NCBI RefSeq assembly: GCF_905475345.1
Contig: NC_066587.1
Span: forward strand, 19,049,558-19,113,557
Direction: 5' to 3'
DNA length: 64,000 nt
Origin: Vespula vulgaris
Taxonomy: Eukaryota; Arthropoda; Insecta; Hymenoptera; Vespidae
A model generated the notes under the pieces. It was not told the DNA's origin. It did no database searches and saw only the letters and a program-made list of their open reading frames with translations. Each line of letters starts with the position of its first letter. The stretch's first letter is position 1. The position numbers and the translations under genes are program-made. This document shows positions 14,801-29,525 of this stretch, piece after piece.

Positions 14801-17800
14801 GAGACATCGCGACGCATTTCGTTCGGCGTCTTTTCTCCGGAAGCGGAGAATCAATGACGTTCGCCGACATAGACGTCGTCGATAAGACGCCGGCCTTCGT
14901 AGACGCCCCGGTAGAGGCACCCAGACGCCGAGGAAGAACGCCAATCTATCGTGGAATTCCATTAAATTTCTGATTAATGATTACGATTGAACGTAGAGAG
15001 CGTCCGTAATAATGCAACTATAAAGACACGAGTTAAACTTAGTATAATATAATGAGAAACTCGAAGCGAGCCATCTCTATCGTTATTATCTCCTCTATCG
15101 TAATCCTTAATCAACGAATGAAATAAAAAAATGTCGATAAATTCGAGACGCTACTCTATCGAATCGTCGGTGAATGGAAAAGTCGAGGAAATAAAATGGA
15201 CTAGAGAATAGGGAAAAGTAGAAGGAGGTTAGAAAAGGGAGACGACGACGAGTGGAAATGGAGAAAGAAAGAACGTCGGAGAGAGTGTGGTCATGGATGT
15301 GGAACGAAACAAATGGCAGGGAAGGAGGAGCGGAAGAAGAAGAAGAAGAAGAAGAAGAAGAAGAAGAAGAAGAAAAAGAAGAAAAGTAAACCGACGGAAA
15401 AGTCTGGCCGAAGGACAAATGCGGAGTTTTTTATCGTTCCTATCTGTTCCCCTCTTCCCGCTTTCGTCTTTTCGTTCGTCGGCCAGACGGCGACTTTAGT
15501 TGTACTTACTCGGGATACTTGACGTTGGGAAGAGCCTTGAGGAAGCAACGTTGACGCAGGATTCCCTCCCAGAGCTGGACGCCGACGATACCGAATATGA
15601 AAAATACGAAGAAGCACAAGAGGAGGACGTTGCCTAGCATCGGAAGAGTGTCGAGCAGCAGCATCACGAGTATTCGCATACCTGTTGGACGATCGATTTG
15701 GAAAGGTTAGATATTGGCTTGTTATCGCTTTAAAGAAGGAGAGAGAGGTATACGTTCCTCGAGATTCGATAAATGTATCTCTCTCTCTCTCTCTCTCGTT
15801 CTCTTCCAAATTCCCACGTTCGAGATCCATTCCATTTCCGCGCTCCGTACTCGTATATATTTGCTCGTAACGAATATTCTTTCGTAATAATGTCATAAAT
15901 CCTTTCGATAACAAGGAGGAAAATTCTGAGCAGTTAAATTGCCTCGATAAATTTCGCGCTGTAAACGCTTCGCGAGCTCACCAATCGAAGATTCGAATCG
16001 GTCGTACAATATTAAAGAACGCATTCATTTTGAACGAACGAACGCTTTCTCCACGTACGATACGCTACGAGGCATTAAAACCGATCGTTACAAGCGAGAT
16101 GATTTTTCGTACAAAGGGACCCAACGACGAGCAATTTAAATAAATTGATATAATCGCTGCCGTTGTTGTCGTTGCCGTTGCCGTCGTTGTGTAGTCGGAA
16201 TCGATCGCACGCGCGCATGCTTGTTTGCGAGATGATGGGAAAATCGCGTATAAATAACGAAGCTTGTTTGTTTACGTTTACATAACGCGCACGTACAAAG
16301 AAAGAGAGAGAGACTTTTAACGAAACGTCCGACCGTTTTCACGCGTGCCCGTAAAAGCGACTATAAGCCCAGACGGATCGATGGCAAGAGTAAACCGAGA
16401 TTATTCGCACACTCTCTCGCAGAGAGAGTAGGCGAAAGACGCGCCTATCGACGATGACGCGCGATGAAACCTCGCGCCTTTCGTACTTACTCGGTATTCT
16501 GTTGATCGCTCGTAACGGCCTTAGAACCCTTATCGTCCGTATCGCCGATAGATTCATGTTCTCCACGTTTAGGCAGTATTCTAGTGCGCTGCAAACGACC
16601 GAAATCATTTTTCTCTCCTTCCCTCGAATTACATATATTCATCGGCACGTTCCAACCCTCGACGAATTCAAGAACCTCGAGAGCTCCAAAAATGGATATT
16701 AAAAGCAAACTGCTATTGGATCAGACTTTCGAAAACTTTCGAAACCAATCGACTTTCAATGGCCGTTTATTAACGATCCAACATCAATTTCCTTTTATTC
16801 GATTTTCGGACCTCGTTCGATCGCATTCCTTCCAATTTTCCTTAACAAGCAGTCGTAGACGTTCCTTCCGTTCAGCGAATTTCTCGCTATTCTAATTAAG
16901 TTTCTTCCTCGCTATTCTAATTAAGCGAGGCTTAGACTAGAGAGAAGGGCAAAAAAGGGAACGCTCGTACGCGTCGTTGTTACATGCTCGAGCGCGAGAT
17001 CAAAGGTTCACGAGCGTACGACGAATTTCATTAAAAATCTCGCAAATCGGAATGAAATTGAATTTTCTTACCGCGACGTCTGCGAATTCGAACGAAGATG
17101 AATGTTTCGACGAAAGGGGAAAAGAAAAAAAAAACTAATAAAAAAAGAAAGAAGAGAAAGAGAGAAATATCTTTCCAGCCTTCCTTACAATCTCTCGTTG
17201 CCGACGTTTCAATTAAGATTTTCTATTCGTCCGGTCTCCACTCGGGCCGTGCACCAAAATCGAGATTAATCAATATGTTAGAACGTGCGAAGTATAATCG
17301 CGTTCATCGTTAATAAAGCCGATATCATCGTACTCCGTATTCATTTTCAAATTCCCGATCGTTTCGACGAATCCGTTCGACGAGATCGGGGAAAAAGGAA
17401 AAGCGAAATTGCGAGATACGAGGCCGTGCGAAGTCGTTGAGAGAAAGAAGAAAGATCGTGGACGGTACATCGTAAGAGGGTAGACGCGAAATCGTGCCTT
17501 CTTAAAAGTACTCGCCTCGAATAGAGAGAACTCCGAAAACAAGAAATAACAAAGTGCCACTTACCCGGCTGCTACTATAAAGAAGTCTAATCTATTCCAG
17601 GAGTCAGCGAGATAAGTCCCTTTACCGTATATACCCATCGCCACCATCTTTATCGTCATTTCCAAGGAGAAGAAGGCGAAGATTATATCGTCGAACATCT
17701 GTAAGAAGAAAAGGAAAAAGTTCGGCGAGGGAATAAGCTCGAACACGAGGGCCTGACGCTCGATGTAGGAAGAAGGAGAGGTTGGATCGGGAAGGTCCAT

Positions 17801-20800
17801 CGAGGGTATCCAACGTGATTGATCGAGAGCACTCGACGAGAGATTCGATTATCGACGAGCATCGTACGACAATGGATCGTGTTTGCGTTCCTCGTATCTT
17901 CTCCATCCTTTATTCTATTCCGAGTATCAATTTTGGGAGACGCAAGAAGCTTTCTCCCTCGTCGGAGACGGAGACACGGATAATCAGTTGATTCGACTCG
18001 ATTCGTCGATCGTTGATTACCTCGATCGTTCCTCGCGCCTTCGAAAGGGTTCGATCGCCCTTCGGGCGACGAGTTGCTCGTTACGAGGATGGGACAAATC
18101 GGTCAATGTCGTCTCGTTAAGATATCGAGCTCGTCGAAGCACACTTGGAAAGGAATACGTAAAATGTTTAGGACGTAACGCGTTCGCGTCGCTTGAGATC
18201 GCGGATCCGTCGTCGCGCGTGCTTACCTGCAATATCTTGCACCTGTTCGTCACGCACTGGTCGTCCACGCAAGGCTGGTACATTCCTAGCGTTATGCAGT
18301 TCAGAAGAATCACCATCATGCTCACTCTTTCGAACCACGTGGATCTCGGTTAAGGAAAAACATGAGTCACGACGAATACGTATTCTAGGGGCGCGTTATA
18401 GCTTCGTAAACGGTAAGACGGACAAGAGTAGACTCCCCTTTTTGGTAACGCGCAACGAAATTATTTCGACTTAGAAGATGGAAGAACGCTCGAACGGGGC
18501 GTAATTAAAAACATAGGAGCGTTCAAAAGCGCTTTCATAAAATGTAGGTTAAAGCGACGTTAAGAGTATACATACCTATATGTACCTAGGCGTACAACGA
18601 CGATTCATTGTGAGAAGTTGTTTATGTTAAAGAGAGAAAGAGCGGAATGTTGCAACTGGTCGGTTGTCGTGCGAAAAGCGTGTATCGCGAATCGTCGATA
18701 GCTAGCCTCCTACAACGAATATTACGCCATTGTGAAAGCCAAGTAGGTGATACAATGGGCGTAACAATGGTTAAGAATTTCGTGATATTACAATGCTTCA
18801 ATTTGTTTCGCTGGTTCTGCTAGAAAGGAGTCGCATCGAATGAAAGCAGAGATTATGAATGGACAAAGAGAGTGGCCAAGGAGAAGTTTTAAATGCATCG
18901 TAAGAAGAAGCCTCACGGCGATACGCGATTCCGTATTCTCTCTTATCGTCGAGCCGATGATACATTCTTCGCGACGGTGGCGCGCTTTCAAAATCGATGC
19001 CTATCTTCCTTTACATCTATCTCTCTTTTCTCCCCCGGATTAATTATTTTTATGCGGATGTGCTTCGCGTTAATAATATTTGTTTTTCTTTATTTTTCTT
19101 TTCCTTCCTTTTCCTTTCTTTTTCTTTTCTAACGTTTCGGACAAAAGTTCGTTCCATTTGTCTTATATTTAACTTACTTCGACCACGCTACGTGTTTGTC
19201 TAGAGACCACGCATCGCGGTGATTATAGGTAATAGTCGGTTAGAATAATGCAAGCTGTCCTTTTTACTTACTTGCAGCATTGACTTTTTGACTTTCCGCA
19301 AGCCGACATATTTTTAGCCTCCGTGCGCGTATACGTGCGGGTACACACGTACGTACGTATCCGCGCGATCTGTCCATAGCTCGAAAAGGATTTCTCTGGC
19401 AGTGCCATGGCCGAATTTAAAACTTGAGTGCGCGTCCTGTACGATCGAAAACCGGCAAAAGTTTGGATAGGAACCGACGAGGACCTTTACCGGTTCCCCA
19501 TTCACGTTCGTTACGCGGAGTATCGATCGACGAAACGATGTTCGACCATAATCTTCTGGTCGATCGCCGTTGCCAAGTGACTATTATCTAAACACTTCGC
19601 TCGCGATAGGACGATTTAACTCCGTCCAAATGCATTACCATCGGATCTGGCGTTGAAGCCGTTAATGGAGCTTTGTTCGATCGTCCGAATTGACTGTCCT
19701 TTCGAGGATCTACGGAAAGGGGTCGCTTCGAAGGGTGACGTTCCGTCGAAGGTGAGCATTCGTAAAGAGAGCGAGAAGGTAAAAGGTCGTAATAACGGCC
19801 ATTTCGTTCGTTAACGCGGCGCGTGTCGGAACGCCGAGAGAAAATGAAGATTGGAAAGAGATCGTGGCTGAGATAGAAGCGTCATCGATGTCGCATGCAG
19901 GAACGCTCTTTAAGAGGTAGTTGGCCCTCTTGATTTACGGTACGACAATATATAACGTTGGAAGGGAGATCGCGTGACCGTTACCGTGCACGCTCGATCG
20001 TAAATTCCTTCCCTCGGGGCGCGACGAGCGTCGCTACGATTTTAATAAAACGACATCTACGTACCAACGTTTACGTATCTATGCATGTACGAACGGGATG
20101 AATTTATAAGACGCAAGCCAGCGACTTATTCCGAACGAATTTTCGAGCGCACCGTCTAGAAACCGTTAAAACTCGTTGTTCCCGTAATAAAAATGCGCCT
20201 CGTTTCCCGGGGCGTTAGCATAATTGGATGGAAAATTCAAATACGCTCGCGGGTTAAGCAAACAATTTGGAAAGTGTTACGTTGTTTCTCTCCGTCCCTC
20301 TTTCTCTCTATAAAGGAGAAGGAAATGTCCCCGACATTAATATTAAATTATATTACCGTCATGGAGTAACTCGTCTCAAAGGACAAAGGACGAAAAAAAT
20401 CTTCCTTTTGCATTGTTTTCGATCAATTTGTTATAATTCGTTCGACGAAGCGATTACCCGCGAAACGTTAAACGAACGATAGGCGATAAATAAGTTTAGC
20501 GGCGTTTCGCTCGAGATATGTATTCCCCGCTTGCAGCGAGACGAAATTTTTTTTCTAGGTCAGTGATACTTTTAGCACGAGAATGGGCGACCGAGACGCG
20601 CGAGGAGACGTGCAAGATTGAAACTACTGCAGCAAGAATATTCCGCTTTCTTCCGCTTGACTTGGAGTCCCCGTTTGTACGCGATTTATGAGAGTTCCGT
20701 CGTCGAATTAGATATCGTACGATCGGTTACTTAAAAAAGGAGGATATAGAAAGGTAGATCTCTCTTCTCGACGCGCAGGAACGAAATCAACGTTTTTCTC

Positions 20801-22752
20801 TCTTTTTTTTTCCCCGCTTCTCTTTTCTTCTTTCTTCGTTTCTTTCCATCCCCATTTCGTTAGAGAAGAGATCTTTGTTGCATCTTCGAAAGTCTCATCG
20901 CCGCAAGAATTTTCTCGTTTTTTTGAACAATCTCCCATCGAGATTTCTAATTGGATTTTGTTATCGAAACTATTTACGAGCAAGGAACGTTACGATAAGA
21001 CGGAAAAATCCGCGCGAGGACGTCTCGCTGACGGTAAAGTTGGATGAAACGAAGCCACGTACGTGTAGATTCGCACAAAGCCCAGAAATACGACATTTCC
21101 ACGAAAGAACACACGCCTATTAAATCCAATGACGCGCATTGGAGAAAGTTTGTTAGGCGAAGGACAAGAGAGAGAGAGAGAGAATAGCGTCTGCACTCCT
21201 TAAGCAAAAGCCCGTGAAACTTCTCTCCCTTTATCTTTCACGCGGTAGCCTATAAAGTCCATTCCTCTCGAAGATCCTGCAAAACTTTGCCAGGCTGGAA
21301 GACTATTAGAGAATTATTGTCCTTTGAGGATCTACCTTCTTTTTGTGGAGGGAATAGGCGGAACTTTGTTCTCCGGTAGAAGAAGAAGAAAAAGAGAAGG
21401 AGGAGGAAGAAGAGACAATTACCGTTCGTTTGTTCCATCGCTGTTACTACCATCTCATTTCCTCGCCTTTCTCACTTTCGATATGATAGAAAAATCATCG
21501 TTTTAAAACATCTTCCATAGTCTTTCGACGTTTCACTTTCACTTTGTCTCAAATCTTTGAAATATTTCAATCTTTTTTCATAGGCCAACGGCGCGTACCG
21601 TACCATGATTTCAACCTCCATTAAAACGTACTCTGTGCCTGTATTCAAAGCGCCATCGGTAAATCATACGTCGGGCAAGCTTACCAACTGGTAGTTGTGT
21701 CGTAGCAATGTTGCGTATAATGTCGTGCCATTTGTCCCTTACCCCTTTCCCTCTCGCCCTCCCTTCTCCTCTGTCTCCTACTTTTTTCTCCTTATTCCTT
21801 CTCTTCGTACGGGAATTCTGGTCTTTGAGCGGGTAAATACGAATAGAACAAGTGTGTCAGCAAACAGTTATAGGAGTCTCGCTTTAAATCCACCCAAACC
21901 GACCAGCGGGGCAAAGAGAGAGAGAGAAAAACTTTCAAACGACCAAAGTTTGTATTAATTACGTCGTTCCAGAGGAAACGAGGTATACGGGCCGAACGAC
22001 GAAACGGCAGGGACCTCATCTTTAGCACGCACGAAATACAAATATCTACCTACGTTCTACGCGCGTTCGGGCATAGAGTTAAAGGAATTATTTATATTAT
22101 TAAGGAAATCGCGTGTGCTTGGGAGAGTTGCTATAATAGTATTTCGGCGATATAGACGAACGAGTAACATTACCAAAATATCTCTTTATTTACAAAATGA
22201 AGAAATGGATAAAAACCGAGATAAAAAGATACCAATTTCTGCTCGCGTCGAAAAATAAATAACCTGGCAAATAGAATAGCGGTTACGAATTCCAAACAAA
22301 ACGTTGGACGTAACGTTGCGAGAGAAGAAATAAAAAAGGGGAAGAAGGAGAAAAGGCATTCTCGACTGGCATTCGGACGAGAAATCGAACGTACGTACTT
22401 AGGTACGTAGATACAAATTGCGTTCGATAAAACGCACGCGGTCGCGTATTGTATACCCACGTATACGTAAGCACGTATGTGCGTGTGAATGAGAAGAGCG
22501 TCATTGTGAAAAGTAACGCGTGGACAGCGCGTTTGACCTAACGCGACCAGAGAAGCCAGCTGGTATCGGATTTTCCTCGCTTCCCGTGTTACAACCTACA
22601 CGATTTTATATATAGTGCCTGATCAATTACTCTTCGATAGACGCCATAGAAGAAGGCACACGGTCGCGTCGACGCGAGATGCATCTCGACGTATCTTAAG
22701 CGTGTGTGGCTACGCCCGTCCACCTTCTTATCCGTCGAACATCTGTTTCTCG

Positions 22753-22786
<34 letters not shown>

Positions 22787-25644
22787 CTCATCTTCCTCGT
22801 TTCTAAGAATCCAGTCGATCTCAGAGAATGGCCCCATCAACGTGCGAGCGCGCTGGTATAGTACGTATCTGCGCGAACGCTATCTTTCGACGTTGTCTCT
22901 AAAAATCTGACGATGGAAGAACCGAAGACTTTGACGATCGAATTTCGATGAGCCGAGCTTTTTTATCGAATTTATACTTGCGTTCTTTCGAGAAAACGGA
23001 ATATGTCTAGAAAAGTTTACAGTCATATTTTTATCATCGTAGAAGCTGAAATTGTTTTCGTAGGGGTATCGACGCTTTTACATCACCGATCTCGGCGCAA
23101 ATAAATCACCGCGAACATTTCTATTTTCACCTAGGTATTTCACGACGACACGTTTACTCGCCGAACGTTCGTTAATATCGATAAAGAGTATTTCATTTTC
23201 CTTCCTCGTGTCTCGGACACGAGGGGATATCGTCGATAAAAGCCGAAAGAACAATACCCTCGACTCCCACGAATCCACGTGAGAAAATCTCGGTTTAATC
23301 CAAGGAGTCGTCGTGGCAAGCCCTTGATATTACAAGGATAGCTCGATTCCAGTGGCCAGCAGGCAGCAGGTAGATCGTGAGAAACCTCCTGCGTTATCTA
23401 CTTTCTACAAACGTGCGGAGTGTGTCCGATCAATAAACGACTCGCCTCCGCCAGGCTCCTCTCTTTCTCTCTCTCATCTCTGTCCCATCTCGCTCGCATC
23501 TTGGACGCCTCGTCACGGCTCTTTAAACGTAAAAACGTGAGATGCGACGTGACTTCTAGGCGGAAAAAAGCTCTCTCTCTCCCCCTCCCTCTCTCTCTCT
23601 CTCTGTCTCTCTCTTGCTTTCTCATCACCGGTCTATGTTTTCCTCCAACTCTTTTCATCCACTTTCTCTCAATCTATCGGAAGCGATAGCGAACGTTTTA
23701 TCGAAAAGAACCACTTCCGAGCGTAGCTCGATCGTGTGGCTCGAACGTGAGAGAACACGAGGGTGCAAGACCTTCGGCCTTTTCGGCGCGAGAATATGTC
23801 GTGGGGAATGTTTGGCCAAAGATGGGAGAACGCAGATACGCGGCTAGATATCGGAGAATATGAGAGAAAGAGAAAATGGATCTAGCGGCTCGTGAGAGAA
23901 AGAGAGAGAGAGAGAGAGGTCAGGCGTGCGCAGAATCGTTCACATCGCTGACTCTCTCCATTATCATATTCGATCAATGCCACGAGATATATCGATATCT
24001 TCTCCCTTCGAGCTGTTCTTTCCTATTCTTCTTCTCCTTATCCCTCTTCTTCCTTTTCTTCTTTTAATCCCCCCTTCCTCCTTCCCGCCTATCTATTCCT
24101 TCTTTTTCTTTTCTTCACACGCGCGACGAAAAATTGACCCGTTCTGAACGAGGGCTGCGTTTTTTTCCTCGAGTTGAATAAAATATAAAAGCTCATGTTT
24201 CTTTCGCAACGCGCACGAACGTTAGACAAAACGTATGTTTCTAGATTAAAATATTCGCTGGCTTAATATACCGGTAGGTTGAAGAAAAAGCAACGAGTAA
24301 ATGAATTTTCTTGACAAAATGACGGATCGTTGCGATACTACTCGTCCGCGTAAAAATGCGTTTAAATAAAAAGAAGAAGAAGAAGAAATTGTTGCTTGGT
24401 ATATCTGCAAATATTGAGTATATTGTGAATATTATAAAAAATATAGACGTATCTGCGACTGCGCGGGATTCTCCCAGCGTACACAGCTTGATGTAACTTT
24501 TTCGCTAGACACGACGGGTTCAATATTAGCAACCGGTGTGCTTACTCGAACCAAACACGCGCGCACGAAGCAACAGATATATGCAAAAATTCAGTCGCAT
24601 GGAAACACATCCTACGACTAACGAATGAAGTGACCATTTATCAAAGAGTATTGGCAAAATATTGAAAGAAAAATAACTAGTGATCGTCAAAGTGAATATT
24701 TTGAAAGAATTGTAATAGCAAAGAATGAAGCGTACAAGTTGAAAAGCTTTCTTACTTTGACCAAACGCTCGCGCGTGGGTTGCACACATGTAAGGCACTC
24801 GGACCGAAATGCAAACGAAGCCGGGGTGGCGCGAGTCGGGGTACTCCAAAGCAAATACTTGCTCGTAGCTACGGATGGGAGTTAGCGAGCGAATCCGTGA
24901 AATAGAGACACTTGGCTATAGTAGCACTTACAATTAGCCGCCATCGAAGCTATACCGATGCTAGAACTAACGAGGTATCCTTAACCGCAAGTAGTAACAA
25001 CGATCATTCATTCGCTCGATCCAATCCGCAGCTTTGCCCATTAAGAAACTTGTCCGTTAAATAAGTGCAATTATTCGTGGCGTTGCTTGAAAATGTAAGC
25101 GTTGTTTGGAAAATTTCGCGAGATGAGAGAGAAATAAAGGAAAATGATGAAAGAGGAAATCGAGTATAAGCCGTCGTTGTATATTCTGTAAACACGAGGA
25201 GGATCGTCGGAAAGTAGCGAGGAAATCGATCAGGGCCCGTACTCTTAGGAATTCACCGACGGCTGATGACATGGACGATCGATCCAACGCAGCGACCGAG
25301 CTTGGAGACCTAAATCGCCGTAAAAATCCACTCTTATATTGCCTTTTAGTCCTCCCTTCTTGACGCCTCTTCCCTCTCTTCTTTCCCTCCGTCCATCTTC
25401 CGCGCTTGCCTGCTCCTTTTCTCGCGAAATATCTCGACGCGGAAGCATGCACGACGAGAAGCGTAAAATAGGAACAAAGAAGAAAATCAGAAAGTAGTAG
25501 GTAATACTTTCCACGCTCGGTTACCTGCAGAAAATTTATAACGACATCGCGACGAGCCAATTTCTCTTTCTCTCAGTCTCTTATTCGAAGAAATACGATA
25601 CCCCGGTCCTTTGTCACTCGATATCCTTTCCCCCCCCCCCCCCG

Positions 25645-25678
<34 letters not shown>

Positions 25679-28600
25679 TTCAACCCTTGTCAACGACGAT
25701 CTCTATCGAAAGTGTGCTGCGTTCAGGAATTTTTAAATAAAATTTGGACTCTGTCGCGAGTACAATTATTCGAATAAAAATACTCCGAAGGAAGGAGAGA
25801 GAAACGGACGAAAAATGTCCAATCGAAACCATTGCGAAATCGTAACGAAATCGTAGCGAAACGTTATCGAATAAATCACCGGAGTGCTCCGAACTTTTGA
25901 TCGAATTTGTATATTTATTGGCGACGAAACGAAAATACGAGCCTCGACGAACGCGCATAAATATTCCGGCTTTTCTTTTCGTTCGCCATTGTCGAAAAAC
26001 TTGTAACTCGGTGATTGCGAGAAAGCGGGATAAAATATGTCTCAAGGCGATTAACCGCGCCGTAATAATTTCGATAATTAGATGGAAACGACGAGGAGGA
26101 AGAATACGCGCGAGCGATCAACGCATTACGGACGACAAACGAGGATAAAAAGAAAGAAATCCCTTTTATCGGTTTTCACTGGAATAAGATATAGAGCTCT
26201 TTCAGCGAAACGAGCGATTTCATATTTTCTCATTGCGAGAATCGAGATACCTTAAAGCGTTCTTCTCTTGGAAATGAGATTATTTTTGACGGTGCAAAAG
26301 GCAAGTTGGAAATTTAGTTCGACCGGATTGAAGAAAATTCTACGACCGTCCGACAGAGACGCGGTCTGCAACGTGATAAAAAAGGGGAAAAGAAAAAACA
26401 GAAAGCAAAAAAAAGGAATAGGATAACGCACAGAGGCGCGTTCGCAGAGGTACGCGTCAAAATCCTGTTCAACGAAATCAATCACGCAGGACGATCTCGA
26501 AAGAGAGGCGGCCTCGAATCAAATCCTTCGAACGTAGATATAGACGTACAGACGATACGTAGATAGAGGCTAGAGCTCCTATTGAATACGACGTTATTTC
26601 ATATTCCTCTCGTCTTCCAACGTTTCGTCGCTCGTCGCGACGATCCGCCCTACTTCCCTTCCTCGAAATTTCGAGTAAGCCTTCCCTTTCTACCGATCCC
26701 TCCAGCCTCCGCCCCTCTCATTCTCATTCGCTCGTTTCCTCGAAGGACAAATCGGAGATGGCGATTGGTAAATACCGATTGGTATTTCGAAAAAACGTAT
26801 TGGTTCGTACGCAAACGTACAGATACGTAGAAACGTATATACGTATTCTACGTAGCACGTATAGGTACTATCGACTTTTTCGCTTCGGACCTCGCTTCTC
26901 AAATATTTAACGATTGTGTAACGCGCACGACCCATAGGCGATTTACATCGTAGAAACTAGATCGTATTACTCGTACCGATACGCAATAAACCGTTTGTAG
27001 TCGTTTAGCCGCAAGACGATTTCTTTGAAGAGTCGCTTTTCATTTCTACGACGGGAGATTAAAAGGATCGATATACGTGTACGAGGACGTCATATGGAGA
27101 AAATTGACGATACGATCCGAGCACTTTAATCGAATTAATTTATCGGCTCGGAGAGCTCGGCAAGACAATATACCGATAATTCCGCTAAACCGCGCGACGA
27201 GCCAAGCTATATTCGTAACGTCCAATTTACGGTTCTCCTGTAACTCGTCTAATTATCATCCTACACGACCTTCGATCGATCGATTTGTCTCGCGCATCGT
27301 TGCCGCTAGAAAACAGCCAAACTTGCCAACGCGACGGTATCAAGTTGTACGATAAAACGAGGAGAGATTAGATAACGGTCGATCGAAGATTTACGATTCC
27401 TGGAAGTTTACCGAAATTTACTCTCCAAGAAGTTCGACGTGGAATCTAACTTTCTATTGGTCTCTTCTTCGACGGCGAATGAAAAGAAAAAGAAAGTGGA
27501 AAACGGAAGAAGCAAAACCGAGCGGTACACGTACAGATAAGTCGTCTCCTATCGACGACGCCGCTCCCTCGCTCATTTACGCGAAGCTTAATAGACAATC
27601 AAGCGGACGAGGACGAGCGAGCAAATTGTTTCAATCGAGTGGAGCTTCCGGTATCCGAAACTCGCCGTCAAGATTGGACCGGCTCGTTCTTTAATTATTT
27701 TTCTTCGTTTTTGCAATCGCCTTTGCTCGCTACGGGAAGGAAAAATCTAATCGATCGATTCGGTCGACGAATCGGTCGAACGGAGGAAATAGTGAAAAAA
27801 GGAGAAGGACGAAGACGAGGGACGAAGACAAAAAGGGAATAAAAGACGCGACGAATCGCGAAATGCTTGGCCCGCATTCGCGGCAGTCACCCATTGTCCG
27901 CCCGCGCACAATGGGGATCTTTCTACTAGCGCTTGTTGCGCCGATCCTGGAGCTGACTAAACTTTGCCCGCGGACCACGTGCGTCCCGCACCGTAACCCT
28001 GTAATTTCGCGCACAAACGGATACGTAGGCGCGCGCCATTGCCTACAGACGGATATAGAGAAGAAACGTGCGAAGGTAGAGAAAGAGAGGGCTGAAATAA
28101 GGGGGAAAAGAGAAATTGGACCGAGACTGGGTTGCTTCTGGGGTGGGAGGACACGTAGGAAGAGAGAGAGAGAGAGAGTGGGAGAAGTAGAGGAGAAACC
28201 GTGCAACAGTAGAAGGTGGTAATCACGCGCGCATGGTAGGGTTCGCCTGGGGATAGGTCAATCAATGACCTATTTAAGGCGATGTCAGTACAGCTTCGCA
28301 TATCGAGCTTCCGCTCGCGCGCGCAACAAGAGATACAGAGAGAAAGGAATGGAAAGGTTTGCGCTTCGCCTCTTTTCCGGAACGTCGTCGTGACGTAGAC
28401 CCTTTCTTCGAAGAGACTCGACTTCATTGGATTTCCTTTTCGAGCTAGTTTCATGCAAATAATTGTAGGACGAACCACTACCGATTTTCTCTCTCTCTCC
28501 CTCCCTCCCTCTCCTTCTTTCTTTCCATCTTTAGACATATTTTATAAGAATACCTCGCGAAGAATCCAACACGAATCGTGGATGTGTCTATCCATCAACC

Positions 28601-29471
28601 GACATTGTCTACTTAGATGGCTGCATATTCGAATACGTTTCCGAGTGGAGAGAAACGGCTGTCTAGATCGACACTATCTACTTTGCTCTTAACGTGCCTG
28701 CCTTTCGATCGTTTTGTTTAGCCGGATAGGAAATATACGTTGGTATTATAAAGAAGGAAGGAGAGAGGGAGGGAGAGAGAAAGAGAGAGGGGGGAGAGAG
28801 AGACGGACGGACGGATCCGGAAAACTTTGAAGCATCTAAGCGAATAGGCAGGAATAGTAGTAGTCATGGACGTTTTAGCGATGGGTAAGCATCGCTAAAA
28901 TTAGAGATAATAAAACAAGAACGGCGAGCTTTCGCGATGACCGATTCGTAAAAGGACTCTTGGAACGTGAATATTTACGTTGAATGTTGCGACAAGATAC
29001 GAGTCCGAAGAAATTCGGTGCGCGTAAGTTGAAACGTCGAAAGCTCGAATGCGAAATCGCAAGCGTCGCGGTGCTTCGTAATCTCGAAGAAGCGAATTAC
29101 GTTTCTAGAGAATCAGCGGTAAATTTTCAAAAAATTTTCCTTAAAGTTTCTCCTCCCTCGTGATCTCGGATAGTCGAGCGAAAAACGTTATAGAAGGCGC
29201 GCACGGCCGTCGTATTCTTAGCGCGCTAGAGAATTTTCCCTCGCGCCGCGCCGACTTACACGGAAAACACATTACGCGGGAAGCGATGGAGCGTGAGCGG
29301 CTTTCGGAACGAAAGAACTTTTACGGATTTGCACGAGGGAATTCGGTACTTTGGTCAACGAAACGAGACGAGTACGAGCGCCTAGAGGAAACGAAAAAGA
29401 GATAAGAATTTTTTGAAAATCACAAACGTCGGAAGAGGAACGAACGACACCTACGAGAATTCCAGTTGCAA

Positions 29472-29525
<54 letters not shown>

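Larger units (their letters stand above)
6247..15509 (-). other. Large intron 5 of the calcium channel (about 9.3 kb); no nested gene recognised
   Basis: Separates repeat I S5 (exon 5) from the extracellular loop exon. It contains many microsatellites: TA/CA at 6598-6636, GA at 8818-8893, GT at 10895-10924, an ATAGAT array at 11086-11240, TA/TG tracts at 12186-12262 and 12366-12440, and GAA at 15333-15386. The open frames seen here are repeats translated into Arg-Glu, Tyr-Ile or Ser-Leu dipeptides. I could not find a conserved protein or a tRNA. Confidence 0.7.

Noticed and set aside
27730..28538. Minus-strand open frames of 158 and 193 codons in the AT-AC intron
   Set aside because: Basic/Ser-rich composition, GA and CT repeats inside, no family resemblance and no conserved splice context.
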